Part shown: positions 17,025-26,092 of the stretch, piece by piece | Numbering within the stretch: position 1 is the stretch's first letter | Layout of the letters: each line of letters begins with the position of its first letter | Origin: Promethearchaeota archaeon Loki_b32 | GTDB taxonomy: Archaea > Asgardarchaeota > Lokiarchaeia > Sigyniarchaeales > SOKP01 | Reading direction: 5' to 3' | NCBI GenBank assembly: GCA_005223125.1 | Contig: NJBH01000007.1 | Span: 1 to 64,000, forward strand | Length of the DNA stretch: 64,000 bases | Position numbers and translations under genes: made by a program | The notes under the pieces: generated by a model | Databases searched by the model: none | The model's input: the letters and a program-made list of their open reading frames with translations, nothing else | Told to the model about the DNA's origin: nothing

Positions 17025-17660
17025 TTAATCTTTTAAAATATTCTTATCTTTTAATATTTTACTTAAATCTTTTATTATTTTAATGAAATTAACGAATTCA
17101 TCGTTACTCGATTGAAGATAATCATTTTTTAAACCCTCTCGATGTTCTAGGATTTCTTTAATCAAACTTAAGATTGGTATTAATTTTGATGAATGATTAA
17201 CTAATTCATCGAAATCTTTAACATTGATATCTAAATCTAGTTTTTGTAAGTTATCATCACTTTCGTTTAAATTTTCATAACTTGTAACTGGCGTACTAAG
17301 GATTTCTTGCCGATCAACATGAATTTCCGTCCCTCCAACAAGTTCTAATGATCGGTATAGCATGTTAAAATCTAATTTTTCGGTGATTGGAAATGCACCA
17401 ACAGCTTTGAATAATGCTACTCTAATACCTCTTTCAATATCAGAACCAGAATACCCATGGGTTAATGTTATCACCCCATTTACATCCTGTCGTCTTAATT
17501 CTTCTATTAAAAAATCATCATTTCTTATAAGATCACTACTTTCTTCAATCTCTTTCTCAATTGAATAAATTTTTTCGTATTCTATATCGATTTCATCAAA
17601 TATTAAAGCATCAACATGTATTTCAGCATCACTTATTCTGTTTATGAATGATTTTAACAT
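17025..17660 (-). CDS. C-terminal part of a frameshifted AAA+ ATPase
   Basis: A 211-aa frame that begins seven bases before the stop of the upstream frame. Its start continues a AAA+ domain just after the sensor 1 region: INRISDAEIHVDAL stands where the arginine-finger and following strand normally lie, and LTHGYSGSDIERGIRVAL is the sensor 2/lid motif (GYSGSDI). The tail (residues 150-211) is helical. A -1 shift in the A-run (CAAAAATG) at 17660 joins both frames into one protein of about 380 aa. Either a real frameshift, programmed slippage, coupled reinitiation at the ATG, or a homopolymer sequencing error. Confidence 0.6.
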   Translation of the reverse strand: MLKSFINRISDAEIHVDALIFDEIDIEYEKIYSIEKEIEESSDLIRNDDFLIEELRRQDVNGVITLTHGYSGSDIERGIRVALFKAVGAFPITEKLDFNMLYRSLELVGGTEIHVDRQEILSTPVTSYENLNESDDNLQKLDLDINVKDFDELVNHSSKLIPILSLIKEILEHREGLKNDYLQSSNDEFVNFIKIIKDLSKILKDKNILKD

Positions 17661-18175
17661 TTTTGTTCTAAACTCGTAGCTAAGGGAAGACCTTTATAAT
17701 TAACAATATCGATTGTCTGTAAAAAGGCAATCACAGCTCGTTTAATCTCCCCAACTTCATGTACATTAGACCTTTCGGACCCAATAGCATCAATTTCATC
17801 AAAGAATAATATGAAGTTACCATTCCCTTCAGCTATATCCGCAGCTGTTTCTATCACTTGACGAATATTTCTTATTGTATCCCCTAATAATGATGAAACC
17901 AATCTATTAGATTCTACAACACAAACTGGAATCTTATATTTTTGAGCAAAAGCCCTTGTTAATGAGGTTTTTCCTGTACCTGGGGGACCAAATAATAGCA
18001 TTGTTAAATTGGGTGCTAATTTTGTATTTTTTAATCTCTCAGCGAAACGTTCATAATTATCTAATGCTCTAAAAAAATCTTCTAATCTTTCCTTTTGTTC
18101 TTCATTACCAATAATATCATCTACTTCTTCAATTATATCCATTTCAAAGTAAACAGTACCATAATTACCTAGCAT
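17654..18175 (-). CDS. N-terminal part of a AAA+ ATPase (Cdc48/FtsH-like class)
   Basis: A 173-aa frame. VDDIIGNEEQKERL is the typical opening of a AAA module, with Walker A LLFGPPGTGKTSL and Walker B FILFFDEIDAIGSER. The second region of homology begins before the frame ends at LATSLEQKC. The rest of the domain is in the next frame. An alternative start is ATT at 18214, six bases after a good AAGAGGATGA site, adding ISQDKYNHEEIKA; the ATG at 18175 has no such site. Single-module AAA+ proteins of this kind remodel protein complexes; the substrate here is unknown. Confidence 0.75.
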   Translation of the reverse strand: MLGNYGTVYFEMDIIEEVDDIIGNEEQKERLEDFFRALDNYERFAERLKNTKLAPNLTMLLFGPPGTGKTSLTRAFAQKYKIPVCVVESNRLVSSLLGDTIRNIRQVIETAADIAEGNGNFILFFDEIDAIGSERSNVHEVGEIKRAVIAFLQTIDIVNYKGLPLATSLEQKC

Positions 18176-18228
18176 TGCTTTAATTTCTTCATGATTATAT
18201 TTATCTTGAGAAATTTTTACTCATCCTC

Positions 18229-19437
18229 TTATTTTTTTTCTTTATTAATTTTTTCGCAAAATAATGCTATTTCATTAATTAAATCTTTCAAATTATCAAT
18301 TTGAGAACCAATAAAATTGAAGATCTCCTTTCTGTATTGTACACTATCCCGGATCTTCATTTTATCCATTCCTAAATAATTTGGAAAACATGACAATTTC
18401 ATTAAATTTGGTAAAATTTTTTCATTAGTTTGTAAATCTTTAAAAATACTATAGAAGATATTATCATCTGAAAGTTTCCATTTTAAAATACCCATATAAA
18501 TTAATAACGCAAAATTCATTGAGATCCAGTTTACCAATTCTTTTGATAAAAATCCCCTTCTTATAGAAGCAATGGCTAAATAATATAATAAGAGTGTTTC
18601 ATTACTAAATTGAGGGATATATCTTGTTTTACCATCCTTCTGAATATCTTCTCTTAAGAAATTATTAGCTAATAAAATATCAACAAATGATTCTTGTGGA
18701 GCTAAAAAAATCTCATCGATTATTCGTAACCCTATTCTTTCAGCAATACTTTTTACCGCTTCTTCTTCAGCATTAGCTATTGAGTCAATATATGGCTCAA
18801 ATACGTCATTTGTTAAAAGCATTGGAATCTCATAATTAGTTTTTTCAGGGAAATCACCATAATTGGGGTCTAAATTGTAAAGAGAAGTAATATTATTAAT
18901 AATTTGATACACTTTTGGAGAAACACTGGGAATAATGAAATAATCTGGATTTTTTAATTTATCTCGATAAAATGTATGTGTTAATAATATATGCCTTTGA
19001 CACTCATAATAGTCTTTAGATTTATCTAATAATTTCTTATAAATCGTTTGTAAATTGAATCCTCTTGGAAATACAATTTCTTCAATAAACTTAACTAATC
19101 GATATAGATATGTATTTTGGAAGTTTTTTTGATCAGGATTAGTAATTTGCTGTAAAATTTTTAGAGCTTCAATGGATTCTTTTAAATGCTCTATAATAAA
19201 ATCTTTTATCTCAATTGTTGAGATTTTATTTCTAAATTTAATTATAAAATTCTTTATTATCTCATAAATATTAGATCTATACATTGCTGAAAATTCTGAT
19301 AAGGCTCTTACTTTTCGAATGTTCCTTTTTTCCTCTTCTTCACGTATTTTATCCAATATTTCTAACTCAGGATCTAAAAATAACTCGTGATCTAGATCGA
19401 TAATAATCCTACGAGTTTCTCTCAATATAGGTCTCAT
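18229..19437 (-). CDS. Unknown 402-aa helical protein of the dpdA operon
   Basis: A helix-rich soluble protein without recognised motif. The N-terminus is charged, the middle is leucine-rich, and the C-terminus ends IALFCEKINKEKK. The frame is open upstream of the Met at 19437. A GAGGAG site at 19540-19545 sits six bases before an in-frame ATT at 19533, which would add a basic 32-residue stretch (KKFRERIRPGRRREKW) and close the otherwise long gap to the previous gene. I think the ATT start is likely. The stop lies just ahead of the AAA+ gene, so the two are cotranscribed. Confidence 0.6.
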   Translation of the reverse strand: MRPILRETRRIIIDLDHELFLDPELEILDKIREEEEKRNIRKVRALSEFSAMYRSNIYEIIKNFIIKFRNKISTIEIKDFIIEHLKESIEALKILQQITNPDQKNFQNTYLYRLVKFIEEIVFPRGFNLQTIYKKLLDKSKDYYECQRHILLTHTFYRDKLKNPDYFIIPSVSPKVYQIINNITSLYNLDPNYGDFPEKTNYEIPMLLTNDVFEPYIDSIANAEEEAVKSIAERIGLRIIDEIFLAPQESFVDILLANNFLREDIQKDGKTRYIPQFSNETLLLYYLAIASIRRGFLSKELVNWISMNFALLIYMGILKWKLSDDNIFYSIFKDLQTNEKILPNLMKLSCFPNYLGMDKMKIRDSVQYRKEIFNFIGSQIDNLKDLINEIALFCEKINKEKK

Positions 19438-19559
19438 ATGGCTAATGAAGGTTAGATATCTAGGTAAAATGTCTGTCCACTTTTCCCTCCTTCTACCCGG
19501 CCTAATCCTTTCCCTAAATTTCTTACTACTAATTATTATCTCCTCATTTTCTTTAATTC

Positions 19560-20795
19560 TTATGTATCTTCATCACGATCAAGACCTAAAGTTACCTCTG
19601 TGAATATATTGGCAATTTCTACAAAGATTGGTATTTCAACTCGACATAAATTCCCAAGGATCCATTTATTTACATCTTTTAGAAGAAATCTTATTTGATT
19701 ATGAATTTTTTTATTTATATCAGTATCAATTATATTATTCAACCAACGCCCCCCACCTAGCCTAAAAGCAACAATTTTTATTAGAGGTTCGAATAACGAT
19801 TCTAAAATTTGTCTCATCATCCATGATTTTGGAATTATACTCATGTTGTCATTATCAAAAGATGGATCTTTTAATATTGGGTGATTGACTCTTACAGTAA
19901 GCTTAGGCATAAAGCTTAATAGGAGGATCAGGGCAAAAATAGCCGATATACCATTTATGGTAAAGGAACCTCCTATTTTTTCGAGATCTTTTCGATTAAT
20001 CGCTAAATTTGCTAAAAAAAGGCTAATAAACACATTTCTATCGAATGCTTCTGAAATATGAGCATATACTAAATTGTTTTTCTCACTTTTTTTATTGATA
20101 CTGATACCGAGCTCAATTTCCCCTCCATCCTCTCCTATTTCATTCCTATTTTCTTCATTATCAGTTTTATCGATGATTATATATTTTTCCTGCAAAATTG
20201 CTAGTATTCCTGGAGGAAATGTATAGAAAGTATAAACTTTTTTCTCGCTTGTTCTCTTATCTCTATCAACTATATGTTCTTTTGACACTAATCCAAATAA
20301 ATTGATGAGTTCCTGAAGTTGTTTTTTAATATAGCTTCTGGGGTTATTTGGATCTCCGAACATTGCATAAAATTGGTGATCAACTATATGAAAATCATTT
20401 CTATTAGCAAAGGCTTCTACAATTCTATCTATTATTGGTCCTTGAGCATAGGATGCAATCGCTTTAGCTTTTGAAGTTATGAAACCATTTAATAATTCAT
20501 TTATGATAAAATCTTGCTCGTGAGTCCTAGATTTGAGGATTTTACTAAAGGCCACAGCTAAATTCGATGTATTAGGAAAGAAAGCATTTTGAATCGTGTT
20601 ATCTATTGCTCTTTTGAGAAGCTCTCCATCATTTCTAGGAAATTGAGTCCGTAGAATATCTAATCTATCTAATAGAGCATCTCTAGCTCCAGGAATATTT
20701 TCAACATTTTTGTTTTTTAATTCTACAATTGCTTCTTCTAATCCTTCAGAAAAAGCTTCCAATAATTCCTCCCATTTAGATTCTAGAATTGACAT
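19560..20795 (-). CDS. Unknown 411-aa protein
   Basis: A helical protein with a hydrophobic stretch near residues 265-305 (ISAIFALILLLSFMPKL) that could be one membrane or buried helix. It also has a segment with strand-like character (VYTFYTFPPGILAILQEKYI) and an acidic linker (DKTDNEENRNEIGEDGGEIE). No family is recognised. It starts 29 bases after the zinc-ribbon gene upstream and is in the same operon as the AAA+ and SMC-like genes. The function is unknown. Confidence 0.6.
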   Translation of the reverse strand: MSILESKWEELLEAFSEGLEEAIVELKNKNVENIPGARDALLDRLDILRTQFPRNDGELLKRAIDNTIQNAFFPNTSNLAVAFSKILKSRTHEQDFIINELLNGFITSKAKAIASYAQGPIIDRIVEAFANRNDFHIVDHQFYAMFGDPNNPRSYIKKQLQELINLFGLVSKEHIVDRDKRTSEKKVYTFYTFPPGILAILQEKYIIIDKTDNEENRNEIGEDGGEIELGISINKKSEKNNLVYAHISEAFDRNVFISLFLANLAINRKDLEKIGGSFTINGISAIFALILLLSFMPKLTVRVNHPILKDPSFDNDNMSIIPKSWMMRQILESLFEPLIKIVAFRLGGGRWLNNIIDTDINKKIHNQIRFLLKDVNKWILGNLCRVEIPIFVEIANIFTEVTLGLDRDEDT

Positions 20796-20824
20796 TTAAA
20801 TTAACTCTCTATCATTTTTTTTCC

Positions 20825-21778
20825 CTATTTTAAATCAACTGATACTTTTCTCAAGGCATTAATTAGCGGTTTAATTAATTTTCTATCATATATATTAGGA
20901 GATGCAATTCCTCTCTGAGTTTTCCAACCCATTTGAGTACCTTCTCCCATTTCTCTTTGTCCAGACTTTAAAATGTTACTAAGATCTCGTATCCACCAAT
21001 AAAATCTTAACCACTTTTTATTAGGGTTATCTTTCGAATAGATCACTACTAATGCCTTCCATTCACCCATCAACCATTTCACAGTGATCCCACTTACCGG
21101 CAAATAAAAGTTAATAGGAAAATTTCCGTGAAAATGCAGATCGAGATCAGTTGAAGTTACATTGAAAATTGGTTGATTATATCCTTCCAAGATAACAATT
21201 TCTCCACAATGTTGGCATTCATAATGAGATTTCATTTTATCCATTTTATGTTGGCATTTTGGACACGTTCTATTCTCAATAATTCTATATTTGATGATTT
21301 CCAAATTTTTTTCTTTTTCTAAGTCCTGTTTTGTTTTAGGCTCTTTTTTTCCATATTCTCCTTCCCAACCCCAAAATTCATCAAAATAATCCTCAAATTT
21401 TTCTAAGGCAACAATGAAATTATTAAGAACATCTTTATCATAGATTTTAAACATACCTGCATGCTGATAATTCTTCCACCAAGACAATCTAATATATTTC
21501 TCATTTTTTAGGTATGCGCTATGACAAACTAATACAGCAAATAATCGATTTTCTGTTTTATTAATAATAATTCCTTTCTCACAAATTTCATATTGTTTAT
21601 TTAAGCTGGCATTTTTATGAAAATATTCTCCATTTTGAAAAATTCCCTTTTCGATTTTTGATTTTTCCTTTACCTTAGCATCTTCATCTTTCTGTTTAAC
21701 AATTTTTTTACATTGAGGACATTGAAAGATTCCTGAAACAAGTGAATCCATTTTTACATTACATGCAGGACATTCCAT
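20825..21778 (-). CDS. Protein with two zinc-ribbon plus sensor-like repeats
   Basis: A 317-aa protein built from two similar halves. Half 1: zinc ribbon CPACNVKM with CPQCKKIV, then a strand-rich part with SWWKNYQHAGMF. Half 2: zinc ribbon CPKCQHKM with CQHCGEIV near 170-200, then strands and YWWIRDLS with GWKTQRGIASPNIYD. The repeated W-W and the ribbon-plus-beta layout suggest an internal duplication. The upstream gene ends only five bases before it. Such proteins often bind nucleic acid or scaffold complexes; the role is unknown. Confidence 0.65.
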   Translation of the reverse strand: MECPACNVKMDSLVSGIFQCPQCKKIVKQKDEDAKVKEKSKIEKGIFQNGEYFHKNASLNKQYEICEKGIIINKTENRLFAVLVCHSAYLKNEKYIRLSWWKNYQHAGMFKIYDKDVLNNFIVALEKFEDYFDEFWGWEGEYGKKEPKTKQDLEKEKNLEIIKYRIIENRTCPKCQHKMDKMKSHYECQHCGEIVILEGYNQPIFNVTSTDLDLHFHGNFPINFYLPVSGITVKWLMGEWKALVVIYSKDNPNKKWLRFYWWIRDLSNILKSGQREMGEGTQMGWKTQRGIASPNIYDRKLIKPLINALRKVSVDLK

Positions 21779-21783
21779 TATAA

Positions 21784-23373
21784 CTATTCCTTATTATTTT
21801 TTGTAATTTGAATCATTCTCTTTTCTATCTCTGTAACTGAATTCCTTGCTCCTTTTATGTTTTCTCTAATTTCATCTAATATTTGCTGAGAAATATCACT
21901 CTCAGAACTGTCTGATTGTATTTCTAATAACTGTTTATATGACCTTTCTAATTCATCTTTATAGTTAGATAATATTTGGAAATCTGCATTTGATAGTCTC
22001 AATCTAATGATTTTTTCTGAGACTTTAAGCTTAAGAAAAATTTCAGCAATTTCGAGTGTTTTATTTCTAATATCTTTAATGATATCTTCATTTCTTTCTA
22101 ATGTTTTTTTAATTTTACTAATAACAGGTTTATTGCTCATAATAGGATTAAAAATCCTTATAAAGTTAACGGCTTTATCTTTAATTTCTTTACAATGCTG
22201 AATTAAGTCGTCAATTGTAGAATCAGCATCAATATCTTGATATTTAACTTCAATTTTCTCATGGACAATATCAAAATCATCAGATGGTTTTGCTTTAATT
22301 CTATTTTCTAAATCTAATATTGCTTTTTTTGCTCCTGATGCGTTATCTCTAATCTTTATTAATGTTTCTTGAATCATTTCAATTTCCATAGGTATTTTTT
22401 CAAGAAATCCGAGATATTCCTGATTTCCAGAGTAGTTAGATTTTATTTCTAATAATTGTTTATTTATTACCTCCATTTCATCTTTATAATTTGCTAATAT
22501 TTGAAAGTCTGAATCTGATAATGTTAGTGTAATATTCTTTTCTAACAATTTAATCTTGATTGAAATTTCTATTATTTCGATTTTTTTTCCTTTTTTATTT
22601 ATTTCTAAAGCCTTGGTAAGCTTTTTAATAATCTGGTCATTATTTAGAATTGGGTTAAAAATCATGACAATGTTAACAATTCTATCCTGAATTTCTTTGC
22701 ATATTTGAAGTAATCCATCAGATGTCGGTTCAATTTTAATGGCCTGGTAAATATTACCAAATTGATCTAGAAGATCATAAAGATCATTAGACAAAACATA
22801 TTCATTATCTCCAACTTCATAAATAAAGCGATGTATAGCACTAGTCGACTCACATCTTACTTCTTTTAATTTGGTAAGGCCCAATTCAAAATCTTTTTGA
22901 GGTATTAATTTAAATCTCTTCGAAATCATATTGTAAAGTGTATTTTTTGGTGTAATTATTGTACTTTTTTCGATAGTTATCGTATATTCTCCCATTTTTA
23001 GAATAAAATCACCATCTTTCTGATCATATTCGGCACGGCTTCTAATATTCTTAAATAACCCTAAGTCTATTATTTTTTCAATAAATTCTTGATCCCAAAG
23101 TAATTCAACATTATTCTTATAAATATCATCCAAGATTATTACTCTTTCATATCTATCTATTAGATCCTCATCTAAATTGTTAAATAAGTCTTTTCTAATT
23201 ATGTATAAATAGAGAATCGTGTATTTAGTATTTATATTATTTAGGATGCTATTGATTAAATTTCTATCATATTCTAAAGATAATTTATTATGTTCCAAAC
23301 CTAAAATCCACTCCTTATTATTAAAATTGCTATAACAATTCAGTGAAAAAGAGTAATTAGAATAATTAATCAT
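21784..23373 (-). CDS. Unknown 529-aa protein with two tandem helical repeats
   Basis: First gene of the long minus-strand operon. Residues 1-210 form a mixed domain. From about 218 there are two copies of a 130-residue unit: CKEI.D...N...IFNPI..N...I.K..K.LE.N, then I..I.LKL...I.L.LS..DFQIL.NYKDE......QLLEI, and a helical tail (ENIKGARNSV / DNASGAKKAI). The repeats are predicted helical and could be extended scaffolds. No family is recognised. The ATG lies 108 bases from the divergent Elf1 gene, so the promoter must be in that gap. Confidence 0.6.
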   Translation of the reverse strand: MINYSNYSFSLNCYSNFNNKEWILGLEHNKLSLEYDRNLINSILNNINTKYTILYLYIIRKDLFNNLDEDLIDRYERVIILDDIYKNNVELLWDQEFIEKIIDLGLFKNIRSRAEYDQKDGDFILKMGEYTITIEKSTIITPKNTLYNMISKRFKLIPQKDFELGLTKLKEVRCESTSAIHRFIYEVGDNEYVLSNDLYDLLDQFGNIYQAIKIEPTSDGLLQICKEIQDRIVNIVMIFNPILNNDQIIKKLTKALEINKKGKKIEIIEISIKIKLLEKNITLTLSDSDFQILANYKDEMEVINKQLLEIKSNYSGNQEYLGFLEKIPMEIEMIQETLIKIRDNASGAKKAILDLENRIKAKPSDDFDIVHEKIEVKYQDIDADSTIDDLIQHCKEIKDKAVNFIRIFNPIMSNKPVISKIKKTLERNEDIIKDIRNKTLEIAEIFLKLKVSEKIIRLRLSNADFQILSNYKDELERSYKQLLEIQSDSSESDISQQILDEIRENIKGARNSVTEIEKRMIQITKNNKE

Positions 23374-23481
23374 TCCTAAAAAATTTTACTAATTCCTTCG
23401 AAATTTTTAACATAAAAGCAAAAATATTTTAGTTTTTCTTTTCTTTATTCTAATTGAATATAGATTTAATTATATTAAAAT

Positions 23482-24075
23482 TTGGTAGAGATACTTATGG
23501 GAAGAAGAAAACGTAAACAAGTTTCACCGAAACGGGTAAAAAGAGTACCGAAAATTTTCACCTGTCCAGAATGCGGTGAAAAAAGTGTTAAAGTCACTGA
23601 TATTAAGAAAAAAGGTGCTTTTGCCACTGTTAAATGTGGAAATTGTGATTTAACTAAAGATGTATTAATCAATTCTATTTCAGAACCCGTAGATGCGTTT
23701 GGAGATTTTATTGATATATTTTATGCAGACCAAGAATTACAAAGATTAGAAAGAAGAATAAAAAAAATAAAAGAAGAGCATGAATGGGGTGAATTAGCAT
23801 TAGCTTATTCTATTTTATCAGATCTTTGTAAAATAAAAGCAGCTATATTATTAGATGAAGAAGATGTTAACTTAGATGAAGTTAACGATTGGAAAATAAA
23901 AAGTGAGGAATATAAGAGACTTGAAAAAGATACTATATTAAAATTAGATACCGAAGAATTAGAACGTGGAGTTCGAACTGATGAAGAATCTTTATTTACT
24001 GAAAGTGAGACAAAAATAAAGAAAGAGCGCAAAATTGAGGATATATTTGACGATCCTGGATTTTTAGAATTTTAG
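23482..24075 (+). CDS. elf1: Elf1-family transcription elongation factor
   Basis: A 197-aa protein. The N-terminus MGRRKRKQVSPKR is basic as in eukaryotic Elf1/ELOF1. A four-Cys zinc ribbon follows (CPEC, then CGNC), then ISEPVDAFGDFIDIFYAD, which matches the ELOF1 SEPVDVYSDWID motif closely. The remaining 110 residues are a helical charged extension ending DIFDDPGFLEF, not found in ELOF1 (about 83 aa) but shared with the diverged paralog at 10909. Elf1 binds the polymerase near the downstream DNA. This copy keeps all family residues and is probably the functional factor. Confidence 0.85.
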   Translation: MVEILMGRRKRKQVSPKRVKRVPKIFTCPECGEKSVKVTDIKKKGAFATVKCGNCDLTKDVLINSISEPVDAFGDFIDIFYADQELQRLERRIKKIKEEHEWGELALAYSILSDLCKIKAAILLDEEDVNLDEVNDWKIKSEEYKRLEKDTILKLDTEELERGVRTDEESLFTESETKIKKERKIEDIFDDPGFLEF

Positions 24076-24092
24076 AATTCATTAAACCGTAT

Positions 24093-25844
24093 TTAACTAT
24101 TTTGTTGTATCATTCTTGTCGTTATATTTTTGGGAATATACTTCCAGATTGGTAATTTTAAAAGATAATTAAAGAACTCATTCCGATTCATTCCTTTTTT
24201 TAATATGAGAAAACTCCAATTATGAAAAGCTAATCTATTAAATAATTTCATTAGATGGGTACCAAAAGGATTGTATTTAGATGCTAAAAAACGAGCAAAA
24301 TAAGTCCAAGGTCTTTTAGTTTGGGGAATTGATTCGGGATACACTGATTCAAACAATGGTCTATTGAAAATTTCATATATCGCTATTATTGGTAAGAGTT
24401 TATTTAGCAGTTCAGTAATGTTCTGTTCATAATTCTCATCATCTATATGGATCATTAATAATTCATTTAATTTATTTAACGCAAATTTGAACTGTCTTTC
24501 TTTGAAGGGTAACCACATTTTAGCTATAATCTCTTGTAATTGCTCTATTTTATCCATAACTTCTACTTCCTCAAAATTGAACTTATGCTTTTCTTCATAT
24601 TTTTTAATAAATGACAACAAAACTGAATTAACGTCTTGTTGTTTATAATCATCAGTTTTTTCTCTTTTTTTATTTGTTTCTTTTAAATTCCCTCTCCCTT
24701 CTTTGGAATTATGGGTTCCATGTTTATATATTGGTGTCGTAAACAATAATTCTCTAACTTTTTCCAGTAATGTCTTATAATGACCGTATATATCTATAAT
24801 AGGATATTTTTTTGATAATTTCTGAGACATTCTAGCAAATTCTTTCGCGGAATGCTTCGATTGTTCCAATCTAAATTTAATTTTGTCTTTCTTATTTAAT
24901 TTACTAATGAGAGCATTTCTCCTTTCTCTGTAGAAATTTAGCTTTTTAATTAATGTTTTATTTACGTCTAAAAGAGTTTTACCATAAGAATTGAAATCAA
25001 CACCATAATTTTTGATGATAGAATCATGAGTAATTAAGGGGAGGGATAAGATCCTGCCAACATTATTCCTTTCAATTCTCATAGCATGATCTCCGATAGA
25101 ATAAGAAAAAGTAGAATTTTGAAGAACATTATCTAGAGAAGAAAATTTACCTAATATTTTAGCCTCATTTTTAAAATATCCATGTAATAGTGTATCAATT
25201 CCCTTATATATATTATTAGCAAATTCAGAAATAATAACGGATTCAATTTCACCTGGATGATGTCTTTTAGATTTTAAACGTTTATTTCCAACTACTATAG
25301 CTTGATTGGCTCTATGACATACTGTATAACTCCATTTTAATAATGGATCAAAAATACTAGCAAGTTTAAATTTATAGTGGTAGAATTCAGGTCCAAAATA
25401 AATTGGAAAGCCAAACCCCCGTGAAGTAGAATATAGAAATTGAAATATATTTCTTACTTTTTCTCCTTTTAATAATCCGGGAAATTGAAATTGAAGCACG
25501 ATGCGAGGATAAAGTGCTTGGATCCCTAAATGCATCCACGCTTCAAAGAGTATGATGCTATCTGGAAATTTAAAAGAATCCTTCCTGTTTAAAAAATCGC
25601 CACTTAAAGAGTTTAAGGCATTTGGAAGGCTTTGAAGCCATGCTTTATTGTCTTCTATTTTTTTTAATCTTTCTTTGAATTTTCTTATGATTAATGGTTT
25701 TATTTGGTTTTGGAGTTCTAATTTTCTTTTATAATAATTATTCATGACTCTTAAAAAGGAAGTCATTTCAAGTAGTTGTCTTTGCAGATCATGAGCTACC
25801 TGAATGGTTGTATTTTTTGAGGAGATTTCTTTTGTAATATCCAA
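24093..25844 (-). CDS. Unknown 583-aa helical protein
   Basis: A long basic, aromatic and helix-rich protein, convergent with elf1 (17 bases between the stops). The N-terminal coiled coil (residues 10-70) is followed by a region with many Tyr, Phe and His residues (FPIYFGPEFYHYKFKLASIF), a low-complexity charged linker (SKEGRGNLKETNKKREKTDD), and a helical C-terminal domain. No catalytic motif or known family is recognised. It has no membrane segment. It may be part of the island or a lineage-specific gene. A 250-base AT-rich gap lies upstream, with no gene seen. Confidence 0.5.
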   Translation of the reverse strand: MDITKEISSKNTTIQVAHDLQRQLLEMTSFLRVMNNYYKRKLELQNQIKPLIIRKFKERLKKIEDNKAWLQSLPNALNSLSGDFLNRKDSFKFPDSIILFEAWMHLGIQALYPRIVLQFQFPGLLKGEKVRNIFQFLYSTSRGFGFPIYFGPEFYHYKFKLASIFDPLLKWSYTVCHRANQAIVVGNKRLKSKRHHPGEIESVIISEFANNIYKGIDTLLHGYFKNEAKILGKFSSLDNVLQNSTFSYSIGDHAMRIERNNVGRILSLPLITHDSIIKNYGVDFNSYGKTLLDVNKTLIKKLNFYRERRNALISKLNKKDKIKFRLEQSKHSAKEFARMSQKLSKKYPIIDIYGHYKTLLEKVRELLFTTPIYKHGTHNSKEGRGNLKETNKKREKTDDYKQQDVNSVLLSFIKKYEEKHKFNFEEVEVMDKIEQLQEIIAKMWLPFKERQFKFALNKLNELLMIHIDDENYEQNITELLNKLLPIIAIYEIFNRPLFESVYPESIPQTKRPWTYFARFLASKYNPFGTHLMKLFNRLAFHNWSFLILKKGMNRNEFFNYLLKLPIWKYIPKNITTRMIQQNS

Positions 25845-26092
25845 TTAGCTTTACCAATTATCAATAAACTTGATATTTAATTAGGTAAGTTTTCAGAATT
25901 TTTAATTTTAATTGAAATTTATTTTAAAATGGACATATTAAGATTTTTAATTTTGCTTGGGGCATAAATATTACTCAAAAAGTAGTAAAAATTAAAGATA
26001 TCGTAATTAATCTATAAATTTATTTTAAAATTTTAATTTCTTTTTAATTAATAGAAAAAATATTGATTGATTTTGTTGTTTGACAGCACTCC

